Below are positions 23,297 through 36,252 of a stretch of 64,000 nucleotides of DNA, piece after piece. The notes beneath the pieces are model-generated. The model made no database searches. It worked only from the letters and a program-made list of their open reading frames with translations, and was not told the origin of the DNA. The position numbers were made by a program, and so were the translations under genes. Position 1 is the stretch's first letter; each line of letters opens with the position of its first letter. Origin of the DNA: Molanna angustata (Eukaryota > Arthropoda > Insecta > Trichoptera > Molannidae); contig OY754969.1 in the NCBI GenBank assembly GCA_963576475.1, positions 26,302,958 through 26,366,957 of the forward strand. Reading direction: 5' to 3'.

Positions 23297-26200
23297 TCAG
23301 ACATACTTCCATCTGTCGTTACCGTCCCCTTGCTCTGAGTGATAAACCTTCATCCAGTCCGTATTTTTGGGATGGGCCAACCCGCATATACCGATACCTA
23401 AGAAATCCGAAAGATTGTTGAGAAATCCTCTCGAGAAGGGAGAACGACCACCGTGAGCTTGAAAATGTTTATAGCGGCCCCGATTCATGCATTCATTCGT
23501 TGTCATGCCCAAACAGAGAGCCTATAATAACATAAAAATCATAATATTATATTATGTGTAAACAAAATATTCAAATGTGGCTCCAAAATATTCGAGCCTG
23601 GACAGGTTTTCAGACTGTTGGAAAGTTGCTTCATACTGCCTGAAATAGAGATGTATTTGTAAGTGTATTTCAAGAAGATGAAATAAAATATAATTACTCT
23701 CATAGAGTGAGGAATATAATACAGTGCTGACATAAACTACGACTTTAGGCCAGTGGATTGGTACATGGAAAGAGGTGACACGTGGGGTACTCCAAAAATT
23801 GGTCATATCTTCTTCTTCAGCCTGTTTTTTTTCCATTCTTGGACATAGGCCTCACCCTTGATCCTCCACAACTCCCTGTCTTGGGCACACTGCATCCATC
23901 TCCCTCCGGCACATTTCTTGATGTCATCAGACCAAAATGTAACACGGTACAAAATAATAAACTACGAAGAAGAAATAAACGTGAAATGGGAAATAAATAT
24001 AAATACTCACACAATGTAAAATAAGAATAGAAAAAGGTAATCTATACTAATATTCCAAAGTTCTGTCAATCGTACATCAAATGAAGATCGTCAGTGTTTA
24101 AATTATAACAAAATAGTTCAGTAAAATGGCAATAAGAAGATAAACACAAATAATTTGTATTGTTATATGTATATGTATAAAATTGTAATTGTTATCTTAC
24201 AATAAAAATAAATTATGGTGAAATTACTTAGATCAATACCACTTGATGAGTTTAAAATGACTGCTGTGTTATTTAAAACTCATAATAATTAGTATTCTAG
24301 GATCTTACATAGGTATTTTATCAATTGAAGCATTTATTTCTCCAAACAAAGGAGTGATGATTGAATTTAACCTCTAAGTGAGTATGGCCGTACCTGTACG
24401 GCTGGAAATGTCATTGCAAATTGGAGTATGGCCATACCGGTACGGCTAGAGAAATAAAGTGAAGATTTTTTTTACTAGAGTACGAATATTTTTGACACCG
24501 CAACCAATAGTTGAAAACATCTGAAATAATCAGAAAATATTTCAATATAAACTTTGAAAAATGGAGTTTTAATTTTTTTGTTTTCACCCGATTATTGTGT
24601 CAGAAGTCGTCAAAAGTAATACTTTTAAAATAAGTCACTCCGTATAGGTATGTACATCATACCAAAACTCACTCTCATAGAGGTTAACATCTATCATAAA
24701 AAATAATTATGGTTATGGCTTTACACGACTGAACCATAGAAAATGTATTTTCTTTTTTTGCTGTGCAAAAAAATAATCATAGAAAGCGCAGATAAATAAA
24801 GTTATAAAAATATTTACCTTTGTCATTTCTTTCAACAGCTATAAATGCATAAAAATGCAACATGGAAATCAACTTTAAGATAAAAAAAAACATTGCTATC
24901 TTATTACCTACATAGCTTTATCAAAATCATTTTTTCTTTGAGATCTACTATAACAGAGTTTAATACAATTGAAACGAAAGAAAGTGATTAATCCATTTTA
25001 TTGATTTTCTTAAAATTTACCTGTATCTTAGATTATATATGATACAGATACCTAATCAGCGCAATGAAAGTATGACAACTAAAACTAAGAACAATGTTCT
25101 GAGTTTCACTCTCCCGGCCGTCAATACAGTCATAGAACACACAGTAGTACACATAAAATCTCTTTTCTATGCAGTATACATACACCTACCGATTCGATTA
25201 CCAATCTACCGCCTCACACACACATGTAAATAAAACTTGTCATACATTTGAATTCGAAATTTATATTGCACGCGGCCTTTGTACCTTATAATTCTATGTG
25301 TTCAATAAAATTGATGAAATATCCTAATAAATAAATTCACATTAAAAGCGTGTGTGGGAGAAGAATAAAATAGTTTAAAATTGTATTACTTTATTCACAA
25401 AGGTTAACCTTGTTTAAAAAAAAAAACATAAACGCTTGATGGAACTTCTTGCCTTTTACGAGGCTATATCAAATATGTTAGAGATAGAGAAATGTACAAT
25501 AATAATAAATTCAACGAGAAATGTCATTAACCTATTATCAACAATGACATGACATAGAATGAAAATATCGACAGTTATATTGGTATTTATACTTCTATAT
25601 AAATCACAGAAAGAACACCTTTAGATCTTTTTATATACCTTCAAACATTGGCGCCAAATGTATAAAACATAGATGACGCCCAAAAATCTTTCATAAAAAT
25701 AAACACTTCCTTTCGTAGTAAAAGTGGTATTTTATAATTAAACTACATGTATAATATTTCACCATCACAAATCTTACCTGATATGCCTGACACACTGTGA
25801 GGAGGGTAACCCAAAGAACATGAAGTACAGCATTTGCGACGACCCAAGCCACCCAGGCATTACACTGTCCGATTTCTAAAACCACATTCCACCATCCAGT
25901 ATCTTCGGCAGTCGTTGGACAGCGAACACTCCAAAAACAAGCAGCGCCATAGATCATCCAACAGCACATCATAATAAGGCATATCAGGAAGCCCATGAAA
26001 TGTTTATGATTCTTGGCACCTGTAATATAAAAAATTCTGAATGGTGGGCAAAGAGATATTGTTGAAAATAGATGTAAATGAACAAATAAAAAAAGTCTCT
26101 CAACCAAATAGATAGACAAATAAAATATTTTCAAAACTAACCAATACAGTTTCCAACCCATGGACAGTGGTGATCGAATTTTGCCACACATCTGTTGCAC

Positions 26201-29200
26201 ACCGAACAATGCTTTGAACGGATGGGTCTTTTGACCAAACAGGATGAACAGAAATAAGCCGGTTGGAAAGGTGTTAATTTGATAGCCATGTCAACCATAT
26301 TCTGAAAAAATAAATGCAAATAAAGAGAATATCATTAAAGTTTCAATCTGATTTCTGAAGACAGATTTAATGTATTAATTCGTCCCTCTCCTGACTAACA
26401 GTCGTATCTGCAAAATGCAAGTTGTTCAGGAGAGCGTTTTTAGTGTTTTGCCGTGCATATTTTCATCTCTCCCAGCACACGGTGACACGGTGTAAATATA
26501 TTTTAATATTTTATTTGTATTCTTATATATATTCATTGAAAAGAATGTACATATGGTGTTTATTGATCTGGAAAAAGCGTTCGACAGGGTCCCACGTAGA
26601 CTGATATGGCACACATCAAGAGCACATAATATTCCCGAACAGTATGTTGACCTCCTGAAGGATATGTATAGTGAAAGCAATACCAGGGTCAGAAGTCCGG
26701 CGGGTTATAGCGAAAACTTTGATGTTAGGGTCGGTGTTCATCAGGGCTCAGCTCTGAGCCCCCTAATCTTTAACATGGTGATGGACTACTTAACAAAAAA
26801 CATCCAAAAACAACTACCGTGGTGCATGCTATATGCAGATGACGTCGTGCTAATAAACGAAGACCCCGTAGATCTGCAGGAGTCTCTGAATGAGTGGGTG
26901 GCTGCCTTGGAGGACAACGGTCTTAAAATCAGTAGAACGAAGACAGAATACATGCCGTGCATTTTCGATGGTAGTGCAGCTGGCCCCGATATATACATAG
27001 ATAACACACCTCTTCCAATAGTTAATCAGTTCAAATACCTCGGATCCGTTGTGACACCAGATGCCTCCGTAGATGCAGACGTAACACACCGCGTGAATAT
27101 GGGATGGATGAAGTGGAGAGCCTTGTCGGGTGTTATGTGTGACCCAAGGATACCCATAAAAACTAAGGGCAAAGTATATAAGACAGCTGTCCGCCCGGCT
27201 ATGCTATACGGATCAGAATGCTGGACCATGAAGAAAAAGCACGAGCAAAAAATGCACACAGCAGAAATGAAAATGCTCAGGTGGTCGGCAGGTGTTACAA
27301 GGGAGGATAGAATTAGAAACGAATACGTCCGAGGAAGTTTTGGGGTCGCGCCTATTCCGGAGAAATTAAAAGAAACAAGACTCCGATGGTACGGACACGT
27401 AAGCAGACGAAGTGATGATCACGTGGTCAAACTCGCACTGGACATACACACACAGCAGTCCAGAACTAGAGGTCGTCCACAGGCCACCTGGTGGACAAAT
27501 ATTGAAAGCGAGCTGAGGAAGGAGCAGCTAACCAGAGAGATGACACAAGATCGAAAGGTCTGGCGATTACGTACCAGAAGGGCCGACCCCAGATGAACTG
27601 GGAAGAGGCAAGGAAGAAGAAGAAGATTCTTATATATATTCATTCATTCATTCATACCATCACGGCATATCCCACTATGTGGGGTAACCAGCGAAAGGTG
27701 TGCGGGTGTGCATTGCCTTATAAAAGGGAGACCAACACATCTATGTATATCCACACACCAGTCTCGTTTCACCAAAAAAGGCACTACATTCAGAATGGGT
27801 GGTGAACCTCATTGCTGAACTATGTGAGATAAATAAATAAATAAATAAACCATTTATTTGTTGCCATTAATGTTACATCAAACAAAAAAAAGAATATATA
27901 AATATATACAATTTTGAACTACAATTGATAACAAAAAGGCTATTGCTCAGCTGCGCACTACCAAGTATCTCTGGAGTGCTGCTGGTTTTCAGCAAAGCCT
28001 TGGGACAACACAATGTTATTGTTGCCTGTTGTATTTTCGATTAGCCGGCTCTTACGGGACACTCGAAAACAATGATTTAAAAGAATGGAAGCACTATTCT
28101 AAGCCGGTGCCTCACAGCTACATTAGAATCGTATTTGCACATAGGGGTCTATTAGTGATATTTTATTTTCAGTAATTCGTAGACAATAAATCACTAAGCT
28201 ATTCCAAGTTAACGGGAGGTGATACAGTCGAGACCTTTAGGGAGAACATGCGTACGACATATAAATACACATTGGTGGTCCTAACTCGATTTTGCAAAAA
28301 ATGTCAGATACGACAGTTAGTCAGCAGAGGGACGAATTAAATGAAAAATTATAACATTCAAAAAGTGAAACAAAATGAAATGTTAAAACAATTTAATTAT
28401 TGAGTATTTTTCAAACAAGCTTAGTTGTTTTTTTTTTTATTTAAATTATATACTGTAGATTTGTGATGAATAATTTCAAATTTGTTTTTACACCTTTATT
28501 AAAATAATGTCTTTTATATTTTTTAAATATTCATCAAATTGTAAGAGTTTTATTAAATAGATTATATAAAGTAAAAAATATTGTTAAATGCATATCATGT
28601 TAGACTCAAGAAATTTATTTAATAGATTTGGAAACTGAACAACTTTAGATAATATTTTAAAAATAACAAAATGATAAGAAATTAAATATATATTACCTTT
28701 ACTCTATCTTCTTCAGTAGCAATTATAACACCAGGGTCCCCTTTCCACGTTTTAAGGAAACAATACCACAAAATTCCAGAGCAAAACAAAAAACAGATGC
28801 TTGTAGGTACACTCACAACTGGCATAAAGAATATTATCCATGTGACATAAAACCAAAACTTTGTTGCCAGATAAACACTCACAGGAAACACATTTTTCAA
28901 TTCCCGATAAAATAACAAACTCCCCATTGTATGCACAATGGCATACATACATGTCAATATAAACATTTTTATTAAATATGATGTGTTGAGCTGAAATACT
29001 TGTCCGACCAAATAGAAGGATATGAAGGGTGTAGAGAGCATTGCCCACCATCTGAATCGCTGAAAAAAATATTAAGTTAATTTTAATTTGATACTTTACA
29101 TTTTTATTTAGTGATTTATGAGTCCAAGTGCCCCCCAAGATACAAAAATAAATATATTTTCTAAGTGAAGTGTTTTGTGATAATGAGATGGATCGATGGC

Positions 29201-32200
29201 AGAGCGGTTAGCGCGCTGGGCTAGTAATCCAGTGGTCGCGAGTTCGAATCCTGCCTCGACCGATTTCGTTCACCTATAGCACAAGCTTTTATGCTTATTT
29301 TAGGGAACGTAGGAAGATGTATATGTACTTGTTTAACAAAGGACTAATTCATTTAAAAAAAAAAAATATTCCAATCCTCTGTTTTTAACTTATTCCATTT
29401 CACATTTCACCATAAAAACAGATTGTAATATAGTCAATAAGATTTACAATTTTTTAATTTTTGTAACATTCAAGACTTAAAATTTAAATATTTATTAATG
29501 TCCGCAAGTGCGTATTATATTTGTTTACATTATGTACAAAAAGATAATTAAATATGAATTTATATGTTAAAAAAATACATTAGATAATAAGCCTTGTCCA
29601 TTTAAGGTGAGATTGAGATTGTTTGATGAAGAAAATTGAATTGGCAGGATGGTAATATACAGAAGAAAAGATAAATTGAAATATTTATCAACTTAACAAA
29701 CATATTTTTGCTACTTTCAATTCATGATATTTTTAAATTTATGATAAGAGAACAAGCCGAAGAGGTGTCGGTAGACCCCAGGCAAGGTGGTTTGATGACA
29801 TCAAGATATGTGCTGGAGGGAGATGGATGCAGTGTGTCCAAGACAGGGAGTTGTGGAGGATCAAGGGGGAGGCCTATGTCCAAGAATGAAAAAAAAACAG
29901 GCTGAAGAAGAAGATGAGAACTAAAAGTAAATAAATAATAGTAAATAATATTGTTTTGTTAACACTTACTCGATCGTGGATGAGCTTCCTACAAATATTA
30001 ACTTTGCTATGTGCGAAGACATGTTCTCTGACGATGTCCGCTACCTCAGAACTAATCCAAAGAGAACCTATTTGGGTTTGCAGCATGCTTAGTGGAGTGT
30101 CTCCCCTGAAGTTTGGTATTTCTAAACTTGCTTTGCCCTGAAAATAAATGCAAATTTTTAAAATCTAATTTTATGTTTTAAGATTTATAAAATAAATAAA
30201 CTGCACAAAAATTGCATTTAAAGGAATGGTTCCGTTTTAGTAACCGCACTAAAATAGCATTTAAAGAAATAGTTCTGCAGCATATTTTTTTTTAAAGTTC
30301 ATAAATTGTAACACTAAAATAATATGAATTAAATTTAAACTTAATAACGCATAAAACTTTATGTATATATTTAAATGGAAAAAGGAATGGATATTATTAC
30401 ATATTATTATAGTGAGTAAAGAAAGGTTAAAAATAGAAAATAAACATTACACTGTGTAGTTTTTTTTTTGTATTTCAAGGTTTTTATAGTCTATTTCAAT
30501 CCAACAATTTTTTTTTCTATACAATATAACAGACATTTTGATTTTTGTCAAAAGAAAGGTTAAAAATAGAAAATAAACATTACACTGTGTAGTTTTTTTT
30601 TATTTAAAGGTTTTTATAGTAGTCTATTTCAATCCAATAGATTTTTTTTCTATACAATATAACAGACATTTTGATTTTTGTCAATGTTGATATTGTAGAA
30701 TACAAAACAAATACAGTGGACCACCTGTAATCCGAAATGCCTATAACATGTATATATTATCTAGTATATATATGTACATTTATTTCGGCAAATCTTCCTT
30801 AATGCGTGTTTCAACAGGTTTTAACTAAGTTTTGCAATTTTTATGTGATTTGTTGAATCTCTTTTTCAAAAAGTTCCGGACTACAGAGGTTCCGGACTAC
30901 AGAGGTTCTGTGGCAGTACTCTATAATCCGACAAATTCGATCATCCGACACTGCCTTGCAAAATGTTTGTCAGATTACCGTGGGTCGACTGTAACTGATT
31001 AAGTACCTAATTAGCATGGAGGTACATTTTAGTCTAAAATTTATTTTCTTCACAGTATAATCTATTCGGCTTTTAACCTATAAGTTGATAAGGGCTCAGA
31101 TGAAATAGCTCTCAACTGTCTATCCATCGTTTGCAATTATATGATGTAAATTGTTTATGATTTATAAATCAACAATTAGGTACTTAAACATTTAGAGTAA
31201 AACATAATGTGAAATCTAAGAGAGTTAGTGAATGTAGCTTACAATATTAGAAGTGTAGTACCAAAAACCTAGATATTGCCATATAGAATTTTATTGTGAT
31301 TTTGTTTTTAATTGGTATAGTGGTAAAAAAATATAATAATCAAATAATAATAAAGTTAGAACCACATTAAAGTAATTATGTTATATAAATTATAGGAAAT
31401 ATAAATATTATATAATTATAGTAATTCATTTCAAATTAAGTACATGTTTTATGAAGGTTTTTGCATGATTCTTATAAGTAAAATTGAATGAAAATATGGA
31501 TCTATGACATACGACTTCTGAATAAGATATAAAGCTTGTGAAAAAAGGGTTATTATCTCTTTCACCTATTAGTCTAATGCTCTAGTAGCCTAGAAGGCTT
31601 CATTTTCTTATTCATAATTAGAACATGCATATTGTAAGTACCTAATTAGTTTATATTTATTTATTTATATATTATTTTTCGGGCAACTAACAGGTACTAT
31701 GTCAAATATTAATTTAACACGCACCCAATAACAAGTTGCCACATTCTGGAGACTTACGATATTAATCGTCTCACAGATCCAGACTGAAAACACAATTAAA
31801 AACTGTGTCTCCACCGGGAATCGAACCCGGGACCTTTGGATATAAATTATATAAAAGTAACAAGACATATTTCAAATATTCAGTTGTCTCTGAAGTTGTT
31901 TGCCTCCTTTTATTGTTTTCAGGGATTATTGGTATGTGGTATTCCCCACTTTCATGTTGCTAAATAATATTTGAACTTAAAAACTTCCGGAATTTTATGA
32001 CCGATTAATCTGATTTAAAAAAAATATATGGAAGTACTTGCAAAAGTGCCATAAAATTTATATTTAGCTAAGTATTGTGAAAATATATTGTTTTACTTTT
32101 AATACCTTCTTAATAAGACATTTCAAGTAATTGATATATTATGTTTTACATATTTGATTTGATTTAGTAAAAATACAAAAAAAAAGTGTTACACATACAT

Positions 32201-35200
32201 GTAAAAAATAGTTTTATAACTAAAGGCTAAAGAAATATTGTTTTGCAAAGGAGTTACCTCACATTTCTATTAAATTTAATCAAGTTCTTCATAGTTTGTT
32301 TTTATATACTACATTTAAACCAACTTTTTTTATATTTTAACTCAATTGATTTGTGTCATAGAAATGCTGACAATCTACAGTCACTGATTATTCAAGAGTC
32401 ATGGAAAGTCATCAACGTTTGAATTTTTTAATTTTTCTTGAATATGTTAAAGATCCAAATAATTTGAGATGTTTAAACTTTATATAGTAGGTAGGTACTC
32501 GGAAACCAATATATTCAAAGAAAAAGTGAAATGATGTGCAGCTGGAAATCATTTATATATTTTTTTCCAACATAATTATACAATTATTTAATAATATACA
32601 ATTTGTACAAGTAGTTTAAGATAATTAACTTAATGCATATTTTAGAAGCAGTGCTATAAACCAGATACAAAATGCTCACTGTGTAATAACGATGCTTTAA
32701 CTGTGACTTATTCTGCAAAGAAAGTTTTAAAATATCATAATGTAATCTTTCAAAGGGCATATTATAAGGCTTTTTATAGTTGGCAAATTATTTCTGGACC
32801 ACACATAGTATATTTTAATTAAGTATACTCATAAATGCATATAATTAAGGTATACAAAAAAAAGGATTAGGAGCTTACATTATACACTTGTTTAGGTGCA
32901 TTTTACGAAAGAAGAAAATATATGTAAAAATATTTCAAATGAAATTTTCCCACAGGTAAACATCATTATGAAAAAAATGTACACAAATGACATGATGTAT
33001 GCTTGGAATGTAAGAGATATTGGATAGTGCTAAAATACCTACTTACGTAATGCTCCTACAATAAGTATGGTTTCGTATAAAATAAAAAGATCAATGAAAT
33101 CCCCACTATAATATTTTAACGCATGTATGTTCTATATATGGATTTACTCAGAATTCGGAGTAGAACATTTAGTGTGTTTGTGTGTGTGTCCCTTATAACT
33201 TTTAATCTGCTCAATCCACAATGCCCTAAAATTCAGACAGTTATAGGCCCACACAATTTTTATACTCAAAATTACGAATTTTTATTTCATCAGGGGTTAT
33301 CAACTTTTGAATTTTTACATATTTTTTCATATAGTTCAAAAAACATAAAAGCTAGAACGCTGAAAATTTGTATAAATATGGACAAATACAAAACCACAAA
33401 TTTTCTTTCACAAAAAAGTTCCTGAGTTTCGCAAACATTTTTTAATAAGAAAAACATTTTTTGAGTTTAGTGACGACATCACTTCATATTATTAGTATGA
33501 CAGTGGCCTATACACAATACCTAAGAAGACTTAATAGTTTGATACTTAATCTCCAAACATACATACATACCATCTTGTTTTCATATTCTGGGTAAGAAAA
33601 AGAGACTGATCTTCATACTATCATATCTAGACATACATACCTACATGTGTCACATACAAAACAAAATATCTTAAAATATTCAATAATTTGGATTTATCCT
33701 GGGTTTATAGTTTGGTATGCATTTTTCAAATATATCGACAGTTGGATCTCATGTGTTACATGCAACTAGTCATACACAAATGTATCTGAAGGTATTATAA
33801 TATACTCCGCACAAATGTTCCATATATTTTGTTGATTTTCGTTGCCATGGTTATGATCAAATCCTCATAATAATATTTAAGTGTGTAGTGTAATATGTAC
33901 ATATGTAGCTATATAAGTATGTATATGGATTTTTTCAATTTCATGTTGTAGGCGAGAACCAAGGAAGGTTTCATGTTTTTAATTTATTTATGAATTATCT
34001 AGATTTTCATTAATTTACTTCAAGAAGGATTTTTTTGAAAATGTACTTTTTGAGAATTCATTCAAGGACTAAAAGACCCACAACTAATCTTACTTAAATT
34101 TTGTATGTACACTTGCTTCTAATGACAATTTATAAAAACGAGTGGGTTGTGACCAACACTAGATTCTTTGTGATACTTATATTCAATTTCATTTTAAACC
34201 ATATCCCAAAGTACAATCTTGCTTAAATTTTGTATGTACACTTTTATACTTTTGTATGGACGATTTACAAAAAAACATTGGGTTGTATTCAACACTAAAC
34301 TCTTTCAAACGCTTGTATTCAATTACATTTCAAACCATTTCACATACCCCAATCTTGCATAAATTTTATATACACACTTGCTTTTGATGATGATTTATTA
34401 AAACGAGTGGGTTTTGGCCAAGACAAAACCCTTTCCAACGCTTATAAACAATTACATTTTAAACCATTTCCCATGGTCCAATCTTTTTATTGTTTTTTTT
34501 TACATTTTCTTTTGATGAAAGTATATAAAAAATTAATTGTGGCCAACACAACACTCTTTACTATGCTTATATTCAATATGATTTCAAAAAACCACTTCCC
34601 AAAGTCCATTATTTGAGACTGAAAGGACAGAGGGGACTGATTTTATAAAAAAAATAATTTAATATTTTTATTTAATACCAGGTAGGAAGCTCAAAGCTGG
34701 TGAGTCCAGGGGGGCTACTCATGACACATTCTTAATATGTTCTTACCTTGCCTTAATCTTAAAAAAGTATAAATCAGTACTCTATCATAATCCAATAGAA
34801 ATTAGATAGAAGTTAATAATAATATAAATTTTAAATTGAAAATGCTTTTTGGTTTGAATAATCAAAAATGCAGGTTTTTAAAAAAATAATCTGTCATATT
34901 ATGTTAAACCCTGTGTTATGCAACAATTTAAATTTTGCACAACAAATAATGAAATTTGTTTGTGACTTTATTATACGGAATTATCAATGAATTATTAATA
35001 ATGTAAATCCTACGAAATTTAAACAAAAAGTGAGTCTTATTATTCTTAATAAGAAAAAAAACTGATTTATCGTACATCTTTTATTGAGTATATGATACAT
35101 GTCATAATAGTCTCATTGTCATAGCAGATGAGATTGTTTTAAAATAAATTTTAAAAAGTCATATACCTAGTTCATATGTGTTTCATAAAAAAATCATATT

Positions 35201-36048
35201 TACCTATTTTTGGTACATATTTGTAATACCTAAACACAGATAAAAATATTTAGTGTGATTGATGTCTATAGAAATCTTATACATAAGGATAATTATCGAC
35301 AAATAGGCATAGATTGTTTCGTTGTCACACAATCTAAATTCATAAACAAAAAATTGATTACCTGAACAATTAACGTAGTTATTGCATTCATGTTTCGAGC
35401 CAAAATAGCCCAATGTAAGGCTGTGTTTCCATGTGACAAATCTGTCAAACCAGTTGAAGCACCCAATGTTATTAGTAGTCTAGTTGGGTCTACAGCAGAA
35501 ACCTTCCAACAAGACCACATCAATGCAGTCATACCTCCTTTATCTGGCATATCTATTTTTACTCCTTGTGTCACAAGAAAAGCCACCACAGGAGTGTGAC
35601 CAAACTGGGCAGCGAGGTGTATGCAGGCACAACCTTCTGCATCTTTCAAGGTAGGGTCAGCACCAGCAGTCAGCAGAAGTAAGGTCGCACCAAGGTGACC
35701 TTGCCTAGTAGCCCAGTGAAGAGGAGTCGCATTTAATTCACCACCGATTGCATCCACTTTAGCTCCTTTCTCGAGAAAATATTTGATAATAGCTTTTCTG
35801 TTGTTTATTGCCGCCCAATGCAATAACGTAACAGTTTCGGAATCAGGTTGGTTAACATCCCACCCTGCTTCTACCAGTTCCTTCACCCTGGCGATGGCTC
35901 CGTACTGTGTTGCTTTGACGATATCGAATCCACTATAGTCATGATCTGCGGGAGCGGACGGAGCATATTGGGGTAGTAGACCTTCCCGTTCTTGGTCTGG
36001 CTCCACACAAGTACCGCTCGCGGCGGCACTGATGGCACTTTTATACAT
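23297..36048 (-). CDS. Hip14: palmitoyltransferase HIP14 (ZDHHC17 orthologue), complete
   Basis: This Golgi/vesicle membrane enzyme transfers palmitate to cysteines of partner proteins; in flies it acts on SNAP25 and CSP at synapses (family knowledge). Six coding exons join in phase: 36048-35362, 30137-29970, 29059-28697, 26301-26142, 26019-25778, 23521-23297, giving 614 aa (human 632). Residues 41-250 are ankyrin repeats ([32 protein letters not shown]). Residues 286-406 hold hydrophobic segments with [12 protein letters not shown]. The cysteine-rich domain is at 420-460, with [20 protein letters not shown] and catalytic Cys452. Two further membrane segments lie at about 470-540, followed by TTNECMN, the TTxE motif. 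The start [10 protein letters not shown] was chosen over an in-frame ATG 16 codons upstream because family members begin there. It is divergent from PolD1. The 5.2-kb intron 1 and the 2.4-kb intron 3 are full of elements. Confidence 0.95.
23713..23793 (+). repeat. short interspersed repeat, family E
   Basis: A segment of about 80 bp containing TACGACTTTAGGCCAGTGGA and TTGGTACA. It recurs at 43941-44020 (minus) and 54151-54221 (plus), and lies in HIP14 intron 5. Its class is unknown. Confidence 0.6.
23807..23945 (-). mobile_element. RTE-type LINE 3' end fragment
   Basis: The minus-strand frame reads [20 protein letters not shown] and then [14 protein letters not shown], ending in a GAAGAAGA tail. 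This is the typical C-terminus of RTE-clade reverse transcriptases. It is closely related to the fragment at 29750-29928. It lies in HIP14 intron 5. Confidence 0.7.
24371..24683. mobile_element. piggyBac-type MITE, 313 bp
   Basis: TTAA flanks both sides (24367-24370 and 24684-24687). The inverted ends are CCTCTAAGTGAGTATGG and CTCACTCTCATAGAGG. The internal start has a repeated GGCCGTACCTGTACGGC palindrome (about 24387-24448). TTAA targets and CC...GG ends are piggyBac hallmarks. There is no coding capacity. Confidence 0.7.
26538..27625 (+). mobile_element. 5'-truncated RTE retrotransposon with 19-bp target duplication
   Basis: The insert is flanked by perfect direct repeats ATTCTTATATATATTCATT at 26519-26537 and 27626-27644. 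Its single frame is open from 26538 to the stop at 27596. It has reverse-transcriptase motifs: [30 protein letters not shown] (block 4) and [10 protein letters not shown] (YADD catalytic box at about 26829). [28 protein letters not shown] and [11 protein letters not shown] follow, then the RTE end [11 protein letters not shown] and a GAAGAAGAAG tail. The endonuclease and the N-terminal RT part are missing. The intact frame and perfect duplications point to recent insertion. It lies antisense in HIP14 intron 3. Confidence 0.92.
27641..28117 (-). repeat. repeat family D copy with nested LINE tail
   Basis: It is the reverse complement of the copy at 21310-21605 (GGGATATGCCGTGATGG ... GAGGCACCGGCTTAG). 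It is interrupted at 27831-28013 by an AAATAAATAAAT-tailed piece that looks like a LINE 3' end in the opposite orientation; the family D sequence resumes exactly after it. It lies in HIP14 intron 3. Confidence 0.65.
28118..28696. other. HIP14 intron 3 remainder
   Basis: AT-rich intron sequence with no recognisable element. Confidence 0.4.
29187..29366 (+). mobile_element. tRNA-derived SINE, family A
   Basis: The head has GGCAGAGCGGTTAGCGCGCT (A box), CTGGGCTAGTAATCCAG (anticodon-like arm reading AGT) and GCGAGTTCGAATCCTG (B box). The body runs through GGGAACGTAGGAAGATG to a poly-A tail. It is nearly the same as 13622-13808. Degraded copies lie at 37334-37445, 37868-38010 and 47317-47455. It lies in HIP14 intron 2. 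Confidence 0.85.
29750..29928 (+). mobile_element. RTE-type LINE 3' end fragment
   Basis: The frames read [25 protein letters not shown] and [11 protein letters not shown], ending in a GAAGAAGAAGA tail. This is the same family as the inverted fragment at 23807-23945. It lies just upstream of HIP14 exon 2 on the + strand, inside intron 2. Confidence 0.7.
30419..30684. repeat. tandem duplication of about 125-130 bp in HIP14 intron 1
   Basis: The segment AAAGAAAGGTTAAAAATAG ... GACATTTTGATTTTTGTCAA occurs twice in direct order with small indels in poly-T runs. Confidence 0.8.
30714..30991. mobile_element. pogo/Tigger-type MITE, 278 bp
   Basis: The inverted ends are CAGTGGACCACCTGTAATCC and, on the complement, CAGTCGACCCACGGTAATC. 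TA duplications lie at 30712-30713 and 30992-30993. The CAGTxGACC...TAATCCGA pattern is typical of pogo/Tigger elements. The inside has a tandem TTCCGGACTACAGAGG and no transposase. Confidence 0.75.
31655..31840 (-). mobile_element. tRNA-derived SINE, family C
   Basis: On the minus strand it has CCCGGGTTCGATTCCCGG (B box) followed by TGGAGACACAG and a body with GCAACTTGTTATTGGGTG. Related pieces lie at 39046-39180, 45287-45500 and 48622-48752. It lies in HIP14 intron 1. Confidence 0.7.
31841..33120. other. HIP14 intron 1 segment, nothing recognised
   Basis: AT-rich intron sequence without a supported element. Confidence 0.4.
33121..33770 (+). mobile_element. Helitron-like element, copy 4, 5'-truncated
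   Basis: It starts inside the core just before the ACTCAGAATTCGGAGTAGAA block, keeps a short TG microsatellite (33174-33190), and ends ATCGACAGTTGGATCTC ... CATGCAACTAG before a host T at 33770. It is shorter than copies 2, 3 and 5 because of internal deletions. It lies in HIP14 intron 1. Confidence 0.65.
34084..34608. repeat. four diverged tandem units of about 130 bp
   Basis: Units start at AATCTTAC (34084), AATCTTGC (34214), AATCTTGC (34351) and AATCTTTT (34480). Each carries a variant of ACGAGTGGGTT, a CCAACAC-A-CTCTTT block and CATTTTAAACCATTTCCCA. Units 1 and 2 are less alike than a young array would be, so the array is old. It lies in HIP14 intron 1. Confidence 0.75.
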
Positions 36049-36252
36049 GATGTTCACAACATTTACAATGCTTTTATTTACAAAATATTTACGCACTTCG
36101 CACAGACAACTGCCCTTAACTTCAATAACTTTGATAGGTTAACTTAGGTGTTACTAGTTATTTGGAATTCAAAATCTAATAAAACTGAGCCTACTTGCGA
36201 TACTATAAGGAATTTTATTAAAACATTATATAATTGCAACATTGCTCATAAC

